Source of the DNA: Natrialbaceae archaeon
Lineage (GTDB): Archaea; Halobacteriota; Halobacteria; Halobacteriales; Natrialbaceae
NCBI GenBank assembly: GCA_003552885.1
Contig: PUPA01000030.1
Coordinates: forward strand, 1 to 5,784
Reading direction: 5' to 3'
DNA length: 5,784 bases
Position 1 is the first letter of the stretch; every line of letters starts with the position of its first letter. The translations under genes were made by a program, and so were the position numbers. Shown here one piece after another: positions 1 to 5,784 of the stretch. The notes beneath the pieces are model-generated. The model searched no databases, was not told the DNA's origin, and was given only the letters and a program-made list of their open reading frames with translations.

Positions 1-38
1 CCGAGCTAGTTGTAGATGGAAAGACAGTGAATTTCGAG

Positions 39-109
39 TGGGACCGCCGAGAGTCGAACTCGGGTCCTACGGACCCCATCCGCAGAGGATACCACTACCC
101 CACGGTCCC
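39..109 (-). tRNA. tRNA-Pro, anticodon GGG
   Basis: The minus strand folds into a complete 71-nt cloverleaf. The acceptor stem GGGACCG (103-109) pairs with CGGTCCC (40-46), and the discriminator is A at 39. The D arm is 86-100. The anticodon stem TGCGG/CCGTA encloses the 7-nt loop ATGGGGT (73-79), giving anticodon GGG at 75-77, which reads proline CCC and CCU codons. The variable loop is 4 nt (GGAC), and the T arm CCGAG-TTCGACT-CTCGG (47-63) is perfectly paired. The D stem has one G-T pair and one T-T mismatch. CCA is not encoded: the bases after the discriminator read CTCGA on the minus strand, as is common in haloarchaea. No intron is present. The gene lies 27 bp downstream of the histidine kinase stop codon on the same strand and has its own promoter. 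Confidence 0.96.
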
Positions 110-133
110 GCGTTCTGACGGAAGGCAGGTCGA

Positions 134-148
134 CAATTAAGAGCTTCG
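134..148 (-). promoter_or_regulatory. Probable TATA/BRE promoter of tRNA-Pro
   Basis: Read on the minus strand, CGAAGCT followed by CTTAATTG resembles an archaeal BRE plus TATA box. Its centre is about 28 bp upstream of the tRNA 5' end, the spacing expected if transcription starts at or just before the mature 5' end. This AT-rich island stands out from the GC-rich surroundings. The kinase stop codon TAA (137-139) lies inside the TATA-like element, so the two genes overlap functionally. The call rests on sequence resemblance and spacing only. Confidence 0.6.
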
Positions 149-3100
149 TTTCGGCGGTCGGTCACGGGCCGGAAGCGAGACGACGAACGCGGCGCCTCTG
201 GGTTCGTTGTCCTCGATCCGGACGTCACCGCCGTAGCGGTCGACGAGGGTGTCGACTAGGTAGAGCCCGAGGCCGGTCCCCTCGCTGTCTACGTTCTTCT
301 CGCCTTCCTGGAAGACGAGCTCCTTTCGATCGTCGGGGATTCCCGGGCCGTTGTCGACGACGCGGACGACGACCTCCCCGTCCCGTTCGGTCGCCGAGAC
401 GGTCACTCGGGGCGGCTCGGCGTCGTTGTGTTCGATCGCGTTCGCCAGCAGGTTCCGGAACACCGACTCGAGGGTCTCGTCGGCGACCACCTCGACGTCC
501 GGAGTCGATCCCTCGATCGTGACGACCGCGTCGTGTGCCGAGCGGACGTCGTCGACGGCCCCTTCGAGGACGCGGTCGAGCCGGATCAGCGTCGGCTCGG
601 AGTCGGCCTGGAGAGTTACCTCGGCGACCTCGCGGGCGGTCTCGGTGATGTCGACGGCCTTTCGCGCGCTCGCGAGCACCTGCTGTACGTACTCGACGCC
701 CTCCTCGTCGACCCGGTCGGCGAGGGTCTGTGTGTACGCCAACACCAGCTGGAGCTCGTTACGGATGTCGTGACGGACCACCTTGTTGAGCACGTCGAGG
801 TTGTCCCGCTGGCGTTCGAGGCTGTGTTCGTACCGTTTGAGATCGGTGACGTCACGGGCGTAACCGAGCACCGCCGGCTCGCCGGTTCCGGCGACGGTGT
901 AAGGGATCTTCGTCGTCTCGAGGAGCCGCGTCTCGCCGTCGGCCGTCGTCAGCTCCTCTTCGGGAACGTAGGTCGGCTCACCGGAGTGGATGACCGCCAG
1001 GTCGTCGGCCCGGAACGCCCGGGCCTGTTCGGGGTCAGACAGCAGCTCGCGGTCGGTCCGTCCCTCGACAGCCTGGACGGAGAGGCCGTAGTAGTCCGCC
1101 GTGGTCTCGTTCGCCAGCACGTACTCCCCGGAGCGGTCTTTCACGAAGATCAGGTCGGGGACGAGGTCGATCACCTGGCGGAGGCCCGCGCGGGCATCCT
1201 CTAGGGAGCGCTCGTAGGCCTTCCGCTCGGTGACGTCCCGCATGATCGCGAGATAGCGAGGCTCCCCGGCGATCTCGATCTCGTTGAGCCAGATCTCCGC
1301 GGGAAACGTCGAGCCGTCCGCGCGACACTGGGTCCCGACCGCCCGACTCGTCTCGCCGGGATCCATCCGCTCCCAGAACGCCCGGAGGTCCGCGAGGTCG
1401 TACTCGACCTCGAAGGCCGCGACGGTCATCGACAGCAGCTCCTCCCGGGAGTAGCCGAGCAGCTCGACGGTCCGGTCGTTCACGTCCAGGATCGTCCCCT
1501 CGGCGTCGTGGACGACGATCGCGTCCGGGGCCCGATCGAACAGGACCCGGAGGCGTTCCCCGCGGCGCTCGAGCTCGCGCTCGCGGCGTTTGCGCGCGGT
1601 GACGTCTTGGAACGTACCCCTGACGTGGACCGGCTCGCCGTCCTCGGGGGTGGACTCGCCGAGCGCACGGCTCCACCGGTGCTCGCCGTCCGGAGTCTCG
1701 ATACGGAACTCGAGGTCGTACCCCTCGCCGGCGTCGGCCGCGCGGTCGAACGCCTCCCGAAGCGTCGGCAGATCCTCGGGGTGAACCCGATCGAACACCC
1801 GCTCGGGCTCCGGATCTGCACCGGGATCGAACCCGCAGATCCGGCGTACCTGGTCGCTCCACCACCAGTTTCCGGTCCGGGCGTCGAACTCCCAGACGCC
1901 GATGTCGGCGATCCGCTGGGCTCTGGCGAACAGGTCGTTCTGTCGTTCGAGCTCGCGTTCGCGGTCCCGTCTGTCGGTGACGTCGCGGACGACACAGACG
2001 ACCGCGCCGCCTTCGAGACGGGTGAGAGAGAGCTCCTGGGGGAACAGAGTCCCGTCGGCACGGCGGCCGACCGCCTCGCCACGCCACTCCCCGTCGGTCT
2101 CGAGGGCGGAGAGCGCCTCCCGGTCGAGGCGATCGGCCTCCCGGTCGTCGTACAGTCGTCGCCAGTTCTCCCCGAGCAGTTCCTCCGGATCGTCGTACCC
2201 GTAGACCTCTGCGTGGGACTCGTTGAGGTAGACGTACGTCCCGTCGGGCTCGAGAAGCGCCATCCCGTCCATCGCCGCCTCCATCGCCTCGGCCTGCTCT
2301 ATGACCTCCCGGGCGCGCCGTCGGTCGGTGACGTCGACGTAGAGGGCGATCGTTCCGACGACCTCGCCGTCGGTTCGTCGACGCGGGCTCGCCTGGAGGA
2401 GCGTCGTCAACTGCCGTCCGTCGCGGGCGATCAGCCGCCGCTCCTGAGTGGCGAACTCACTCGAGAGCGCGCGATCGTAGCCACCCTCCTCTAGCAGCCG
2501 TCGGGCCGACTCCGGCGCGTAGACGCCCGACAGCGGCCGGCCGGAGAGCTCCTCGCGTTCGTAGCCGAGTCGGTCGGCGAAACGCCGGTTCACCTCCTCG
2601 ATGATCGGGCCGTCCTCACCGTCGCGGGTCAGGGCGATCATCACCGGCGCGTCCTCGAACAGCTCGCGGTACTGGGTCTCATAACTCTCCCGGGCGCGCA
2701 CCCGGCGGTAGGCGTCCGCGATCGAGTCGCCGAGTGCGGCCAGCGATCGACGCTCGGCCGCGTCGAACGCCGCCGCGTGGTCGGCGTAGACGGCCAGCAC
2801 GCCACAGGTCGTCCCCCCGTCGACGACCGGCACGGCGAGGGTCGCGCGGACGCCGTCGGGTCGGGGGTCCGCCGCCCGTTCGTCGACCGCGTAGCCGACG
2901 CGCCGTGGCTCGCCCGTCCGAACCGCCGCGGCGATCGGCCCGTCGGCACCCCCGCCCGACGCGCCACGGTCGGCCGGCCCCCCATCGATCCGATCACGCC
3001 GTCGCGGTGAACTACCGTCGATCCGGTCACCGCCGTCGGTCGACCTCCCGTCGCCGTCCGTCCGTCGGGCGACCGTCACCGGTCCGGGCGACCAGCTGTC

Positions 3101-3631
3101 ATCGCCGGCGACGGCCCGCGGGACGATCCGTCCCTCCGCCGGGCGGTACTCGCCGATCCACGCGAGCCGGTAGCGGTCTCCCTCCACCAGCGCCTCACAG
3201 ACGGCCGTCCCGATCCCCTCGCGGTCCGTCTCGCCGGCGAGGGCGGCCGTCGCCCGCCGGGCGGGAGACGGCGACCGTCCCCCGAGGACGCGTCCGATCG
3301 CGTCGTCGATCCGTCCGGCCAGCCCGTCCCCCGTCCGGACGTACGCGACGTCGGTCCCCGCCGGGTCGATCGCCGGCTCCCGATCGCCGTACACCACGGT
3401 CGGCGTCCGCGATCGACCCGCCAGGGAGCCGGCCAGAAGCTCCAGCCCGTCGGTGTCGGCCGCGGCGAGCAGACAGTCTATCGGCCCCGCTTCGGACGGC
3501 GCAGTCGCCTCTTCGATCCCTTCGGCCGTCAGCACCGTCCGTCGGTCGTCCGCCCGTTCGAGCGCCGTCGACACCGCTGCCAGCCGGTCCGGATCATCGT
3601 CGACGTGGAGTGTCCGGAGGGCTCCACTCAT
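137..3631 (-). CDS. Soluble multi-sensor histidine kinase (REC-like, GAF, five PAS, HisKA-type H box, HATPase)
   Basis: This 1164-residue sensor kinase should autophosphorylate a histidine and pass the phosphate to a response regulator. In order: a receiver-like domain (about 5-115); a GAF-like domain (about 120-310) with a low-complexity insert (about 185-232); five PAS domains (about 319-435, 447-555, 574-680, 694-803, 817-930), most ending in a DVT motif that leads into a charged linker; the H box HDIRN with His954; and a HATPase with N box (RNLLANAIEHND, near 1060), G1 box (DNGPGIP, near 1092) and G2 box (GTGLGL, near 1120). No transmembrane segment or signal peptide is visible, so it is probably cytoplasmic. 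The receiver keeps the acidic pocket (Asp11-13) but has Ala57 where the phosphoacceptor Asp is expected. The ATG at 3631 is chosen because the receiver begins right after it; the frame stays open to a GTG at 3772, but those 47 residues are Arg/Pro-rich and domainless. No Shine-Dalgarno is seen, so the mRNA may be leaderless. The signal sensed cannot be told. Confidence 0.93.
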   Translation of the reverse strand: MSGALRTLHVDDDPDRLAAVSTALERADDRRTVLTAEGIEEATAPSEAGPIDCLLAAADTDGLELLAGSLAGRSRTPTVVYGDREPAIDPAGTDVAYVRTGDGLAGRIDDAIGRVLGGRSPSPARRATAALAGETDREGIGTAVCEALVEGDRYRLAWIGEYRPAEGRIVPRAVAGDDSWSPGPVTVARRTDGDGRSTDGGDRIDGSSPRRRDRIDGGPADRGASGGGADGPIAAAVRTGEPRRVGYAVDERAADPRPDGVRATLAVPVVDGGTTCGVLAVYADHAAAFDAAERRSLAALGDSIADAYRRVRARESYETQYRELFEDAPVMIALTRDGEDGPIIEEVNRRFADRLGYEREELSGRPLSGVYAPESARRLLEEGGYDRALSSEFATQERRLIARDGRQLTTLLQASPRRRTDGEVVGTIALYVDVTDRRRAREVIEQAEAMEAAMDGMALLEPDGTYVYLNESHAEVYGYDDPEELLGENWRRLYDDREADRLDREALSALETDGEWRGEAVGRRADGTLFPQELSLTRLEGGAVVCVVRDVTDRRDRERELERQNDLFARAQRIADIGVWEFDARTGNWWWSDQVRRICGFDPGADPEPERVFDRVHPEDLPTLREAFDRAADAGEGYDLEFRIETPDGEHRWSRALGESTPEDGEPVHVRGTFQDVTARKRRERELERRGERLRVLFDRAPDAIVVHDAEGTILDVNDRTVELLGYSREELLSMTVAAFEVEYDLADLRAFWERMDPGETSRAVGTQCRADGSTFPAEIWLNEIEIAGEPRYLAIMRDVTERKAYERSLEDARAGLRQVIDLVPDLIFVKDRSGEYVLANETTADYYGLSVQAVEGRTDRELLSDPEQARAFRADDLAVIHSGEPTYVPEEELTTADGETRLLETTKIPYTVAGTGEPAVLGYARDVTDLKRYEHSLERQRDNLDVLNKVVRHDIRNELQLVLAYTQTLADRVDEEGVEYVQQVLASARKAVDITETAREVAEVTLQADSEPTLIRLDRVLEGAVDDVRSAHDAVVTIEGSTPDVEVVADETLESVFRNLLANAIEHNDAEPPRVTVSATERDGEVVVRVVDNGPGIPDDRKELVFQEGEKNVDSEGTGLGLYLVDTLVDRYGGDVRIEDNEPRGAAFVVSLPARDRPPKRSS

Positions 3632-3811
3632 TGGTGGGGGGATGTACCTGCACCTGTTGAATCTACTGGCTGTCGGCCGTCGCCGTCCCCGAGACGGGCC
3701 GATCCGTCGACAGGCGCGACCCGGGGGCGAGAGGAGCGATGGTGAAGGGAGGAGGGGCCGGTCGGCGAGCACGGACCGTCGGCCGGTAGTCGGCGTCGGC
3801 GAGCGCTTCGG
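3632..3811. other. Spacer between response regulator and kinase genes
   Basis: This 180-bp GC-rich spacer shows no convincing gene. Just past the regulator stop, an imperfect inverted repeat (GGCCGGTC at 3756-3763 against GACC-GTC-GGCC at 3774-3784, with a 3-nt bulge) is followed on the minus strand by a pyrimidine-rich tract (about 3715-3755, including CCTCCTCCCTTCACC). This could be a weak terminator or processing signal, but there is no T-run. A 10-bp direct repeat, GTCGGCGAGC, occurs at 3761-3770 and 3795-3804. The reading frame through the kinase-proximal part is open but looks non-coding. Confidence 0.4.
3655..3668 (-). promoter_or_regulatory. Weak candidate promoter of the histidine kinase gene
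   Basis: On the minus strand, AGTAGATTCAAC is the only moderately AT-rich stretch close to the kinase start. It is centred about 28-30 bp upstream of the ATG at 3631, which fits leaderless transcription, common in haloarchaea, and fits the lack of a Shine-Dalgarno. The match to a TATA box is poor. The kinase could instead be read through from the upstream response regulator gene. Confidence 0.25.
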
Positions 3812-4381
3812 TCACCCCTGTTTCAGGTCCTTGAAGGCGCCGACGAACTCCTCGTGGTCGTCCATCTTCGAGACGGTCTCGTCGACGCGCGAGCCGAGCT
3901 CCTCGATGCGGTCTGCGAGCTCGAGGTACTCCTCGTTCTCCTCGAGTTCGCGTTCGGACTTCTCGGCTTCCAGCAGGGCCCGCTTCGAGACGAGCGAGTA
4001 GTACTCCTGGATGTCCGCGGCGTACTCGGATCTGGCGAGGACGTTGTCGACGATCTCCGAGAGGTCGTTCTTCGAGACGGGCTTGACGAGGTAGTCGTCG
4101 AACCCCATCTCGATGATGTCGAAGTCCGGATCGACGGCGGTCACCATGACGACCCGGCTGGCGTAACCCGCATCGCGGATCTCCGAGAGGACCTCGTCGC
4201 CCGAGAGGCCGGGCATGCGTCGGTCGAGGAGGACGATCTCGACGGTGTCGGCCATCTTCTCGAGTGCCTCCTCGCCGTCGTAGGCGGTCTCGACCGTCCA
4301 CTCCGAACCGAGCCACGCCGCGAACAGGTCAGCGAGCCGCGCCTCGTCGTCGACGACGAGCACCTCGGGACCGTCACTCAC
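3812..4381 (-). CDS. REC-HalX response regulator
   Basis: This 189-residue response regulator has an N-terminal receiver and a C-terminal HalX-type domain, an architecture typical of haloarchaea. The receiver (about 5-118) has every expected catalytic residue: acidic pair Asp11/Asp12, phosphoacceptor Asp53 in LLDRRMPGLSGDE, Thr81 and Lys100 in YLVKP. Residues about 122-187 are charged and helical, with a likely coiled coil at about 130-172, matching the HalX region by position and composition. No helix-turn-helix or enzymatic output domain is visible, and HalX has no well-established biochemical function, so the output is unknown. The start is GTG at 4379-4381; the next in-frame Met is residue 43, inside the receiver, which rules it out. 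A GGAG at 4392-4395, about 10 nt upstream of GTG, may serve as the ribosome binding site. The kinase gene follows 180 bp downstream on the same strand and is the obvious candidate phosphodonor. Confidence 0.93.
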   Translation of the reverse strand: MSDGPEVLVVDDEARLADLFAAWLGSEWTVETAYDGEEALEKMADTVEIVLLDRRMPGLSGDEVLSEIRDAGYASRVVMVTAVDPDFDIIEMGFDDYLVKPVSKNDLSEIVDNVLARSEYAADIQEYYSLVSKRALLEAEKSERELEENEEYLELADRIEELGSRVDETVSKMDDHEEFVGAFKDLKQG

Positions 4382-4391
4382 GCCGGACCCA

Positions 4392-4395
4392 CTCC
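4392..4395 (-). promoter_or_regulatory. Possible Shine-Dalgarno for the HalX regulator
   Basis: GGAG on the minus strand ends about 10 nt before the GTG start. It is complementary to the CCUCC core at archaeal 16S rRNA 3' ends. With the TATA-like box near 4447 it suggests a leader of roughly 40 nt, which supports the non-ATG start. The spacing is slightly long and the motif short. Confidence 0.4.
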
Positions 4396-4431
4396 GTTTT
4401 CGTCATCGGTCACGCACACGCTCGGTGAATG

Positions 4432-4456
4432 GTGATAGGTAGTGATAAATCTCGCG
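4432..4456 (-). promoter_or_regulatory. Probable promoter of the HalX regulator with adjoining TATCAC repeat
   Basis: On the minus strand CGCGAG-ATTTATC looks like a BRE plus TATA box (TATA-like element 4444-4450) in an AT-rich patch inside GC-rich DNA. A start about 25 bp downstream, near 4421, would leave a roughly 40-nt leader before the GTG at 4381. The hexamer TATCAC occurs at 4442-4447, overlapping the TATA-like box, and again at 4432-4437. The two copies are 10 bp apart, about one helical turn, which would suit an operator. The repressor idea is inference. Confidence 0.5.
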
Positions 4457-4563
4457 ACCAACAGTCAACTCCGGCACGTGTTTCCGACCGACACCGGTGT
4501 CCTCCCGGATGGACACCAGCCCCCGGACGAGGACGACCCGGACGTACGCTGCGACCCACACGG

Positions 4564-4621
4564 AGACGGCGTTCCGGTGGCTCCCGCGACTCACGCGAAG
4601 ACGGCGTTCCGGTGGCTCCCG
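4564..4621. repeat. 23-bp exact direct repeat spanning the end of the synthetase-like gene
   Basis: The same 23 bases occur at 4564-4586 and 4599-4621, beginning AGACGGCGTTCC and ending GGCTCCCG on the plus strand, with a period of 35 bp. The second copy encodes the last residues (GSHRNAV) of the asparagine-synthetase-like protein. The first lies just beyond its stop codon (4591-4593) and would encode the same GSHRNAV in another frame. It looks like a short tandem duplication. No insertion sequence is visible. Confidence 0.9.
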
Positions 4622-5784
4622 AGGACGCTCGGGTCGGAGTGGACGTCGTCGACGAAGGAGGTGATCGCGAACAGCCGGTAGGTCGCCCACGCGTCGTGCT
4701 CCTCGGCGAGGAACCGACGCAGCGCCCGTTCGTCGAAGAGGTCGCCGACCGCCTCACAGCGTTCGAGCTGGCCGTGGATGCAGTCGACGGTCGCGGTCGT
4801 GTCCGTCGACTCGGTGTCGAGGTCGTTTACCGCCTTGATCAGCGGCTTGATCGTCTCGAGGAGGGCCGGATACCGCGAGAGGAGGTCGTCGACGAGCGCG
4901 GCGAGCGCGTGACGACCGCTCGACGGCGGCGCCCCGTAGATCGGGTGGACTCGCGTGGCCGCCTCCGGGGCCAGCTCCTCGAGAAACGCCCGGTAGAGGC
5001 CGTACCGACGCTTCTGTTCGGGCGGACAGTTCATCGCGTACCGGAAGAACGGGAGGGCATAAAACGGCGTCACGCTCCAGAAGAACTGGCGGTTCCGGTC
5101 TTCGCCCTCGAATAAGAAGTTGACCCCGCGCTCGTACAGCAGAAAGTGGACGTACTTCCCGGCTGCGCTCCGCTCGGGGTAGCTCTCGACGTGCTCGCGG
5201 ACGCTCCGTCGGATCGAGGCCGCCGGCTCGTCGACCAGTTCGGCGACCGTCTCGACCTCGAGGACGCTCTCGTGGGCGAGCAGGTACTCGAGGAGCTCGT
5301 CGTCGTCGAGCCGGCCGGCCGGCGTCAGGTCGGGGAGGGTCTTGTCGCCGCCGTCGCCGGTGATGTACGCCATCGAGGGGCCGAAGTCGCCCTCGAGCTG
5401 GCGGAAGAACTCGAGGATAAAGGAGGTCCGGAGCCCGATCTGTCCGTTCTTCGATCGGACGAGCGTCTCGAGGTCGGCGCCGCTCGGGTGAGAGAGGGGG
5501 TACCGACGCCAGTCGACGCCGAAGTCCGCGGCCAGCCGGCCCGCGATCTCGACGTCCGACTCCGGGACGTACGCCGACGACTCCATCGTCGCGGCGACCG
5601 GCGAGAGCCCCTCGACGTGGTAGCCCGCGAGCACCGACCGGGAGTCGAGCCCTCCGCTGAGGGAGACGACGTCGTGGTCGTAGGCGCCGGCCCGGCGCCG
5701 GCAGGCCCGCCGGAACCGCGAGACCAGCGCCGCGGCGTTCCGTTCCCGTCTCCGGCCTGCGTGTCGGTGGTCGTCGAACGAGAA
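4591..5784 (-). CDS. Asparagine-synthetase-like ATP-pyrophosphatase, C-terminal part (5' end outside window)
   Basis: The last 397 residues of the protein are visible; the frame is open to the window edge, so the start lies beyond it. It resembles the C-terminal synthetase domain of class B asparagine synthetases, which adenylate a carboxylate through a PP-loop and then amidate it. The PP-loop SGGLDS is at visible residues 43-48 (DNA 5641-5658). Further on come MESSAYVPESDVEIA, like the segment after the PP-loop in this family, then TGDGGDK at the position of the GEGxDE loop, and a C-terminal helical part with PFYALPFFRYAMNCPPEQK and AWATYRLFAITSF. In the loop the usual catalytic Glu is Asp and the final Glu is Lys, so true asparagine synthesis is uncertain; a relative that amidates or ligates another substrate is possible. 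Whether an N-terminal glutaminase domain exists cannot be seen. A GTG at 5634 lies after the PP-loop and is not the start. No transmembrane segment is visible. The stop is TGA at 4591-4593. Confidence 0.85.
   Translation of the reverse strand, partial: FSFDDHRHAGRRRERNAAALVSRFRRACRRRAGAYDHDVVSLSGGLDSRSVLAGYHVEGLSPVAATMESSAYVPESDVEIAGRLAADFGVDWRRYPLSHPSGADLETLVRSKNGQIGLRTSFILEFFRQLEGDFGPSMAYITGDGGDKTLPDLTPAGRLDDDELLEYLLAHESVLEVETVAELVDEPAASIRRSVREHVESYPERSAAGKYVHFLLYERGVNFLFEGEDRNRQFFWSVTPFYALPFFRYAMNCPPEQKRRYGLYRAFLEELAPEAATRVHPIYGAPPSSGRHALAALVDDLLSRYPALLETIKPLIKAVNDLDTESTDTTATVDCIHGQLERCEAVGDLFDERALRRFLAEEHDAWATYRLFAITSFVDDVHSDPSVLGSHRNAVFA

Noticed and set aside
1..110. tRNA gene as the attachment site of an integrated element
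   Set aside because: Only 38 bp are visible beyond the tRNA 3' end; no integrase and no repeated copy of the tRNA 3' end is seen in the window.
1035..2087. 350-residue minus-strand frame inside the kinase gene
   Set aside because: It is a shifted frame of the PAS region, dominated by Arg, Pro and Gly, with no recognisable fold.
428..3660. Long plus-strand open frames opposite the kinase (for example 428-1204, 1508-2494 and 2734-3660)
   Set aside because: They mirror the GC-rich codon usage of the minus-strand gene, show no domains, have Arg/Pro/Ser- or Val/Leu-biased composition, and overlap a clear gene throughout.
3632..3772. 47-residue N-terminal extension of the kinase frame, starting at a GTG
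   Set aside because: It is Arg/Pro-rich, has no domain, and would start far upstream of the receiver; the ATG at 3631 sits immediately before the domain and is the usual type of start.
4403..4690. 95-residue minus-strand frame across the regulator promoter
   Set aside because: It overlaps the synthetase-like gene in another frame and has no family signature; it is used only to describe the frame effect of the 35-bp duplication.
3854..5115. Plus-strand frames 3854-4435 and 4429-5115
   Set aside because: They are antisense to the HalX regulator and the synthetase-like gene, whose motifs are unambiguous on the minus strand.
1..5784. CRISPR array, insertion sequence or defence system
   Set aside because: No regularly spaced repeats, transposase, terminal inverted repeats or defence-related domains are visible; the repeats found are short and local.

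Overview
The window looks like chromosomal DNA of a haloarchaeon (class Halobacteria). Three things point there: very high GC with strong G/C preference at third codon positions, acidic Asp/Glu-rich proteins, and two protein types that are typical of that group, a HalX-type response regulator and a soluble multi-PAS histidine kinase with an HDIRN-type H box. The tRNA does not encode its CCA end and has an archaeal TATA/BRE-like promoter. No species is claimed.

Everything recognised lies on the minus strand, so transcription runs from high to low coordinates. In that order: (1) 5784-4591, the C-terminal part of an asparagine-synthetase-like ATP-pyrophosphatase, cut by the window edge; (2) a 209-bp spacer with a short direct repeat that spans the end of that gene and a probable promoter for the next; (3) 4381-3812, a 189-residue REC-HalX response regulator starting with GTG; (4) a 180-bp spacer; (5) 3631-137, a large soluble sensor histidine kinase built as degenerate REC, GAF, five PAS, H box and HATPase; (6) 109-39, a tRNA-Pro(GGG) whose promoter overlaps the kinase stop codon.

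The kinase and the HalX regulator are adjacent and co-oriented, so they may form a phosphorelay pair. The kinase would sense a cytoplasmic or diffusible cue through GAF and PAS modules and pass phosphate from His954 to Asp53 of the regulator. The kinase's own N-terminal receiver lacks the phosphoacceptor Asp and cannot be the normal target. The asparagine-synthetase-like gene appears to be a separate transcription unit with no evident functional link.

Most of the window is ordinary haloarchaeal gene content. The points worth a second look are a 23-bp exact direct repeat straddling the stop of the synthetase-like gene, whose 35-bp (non-triplet) period changes the reading frame; the altered GDGGDK motif in that protein; the dead receiver and the repeat-bearing linker in the kinase; and a TATCAC repeat beside the regulator's TATA-like box. 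I did not find a clearly new biological system.
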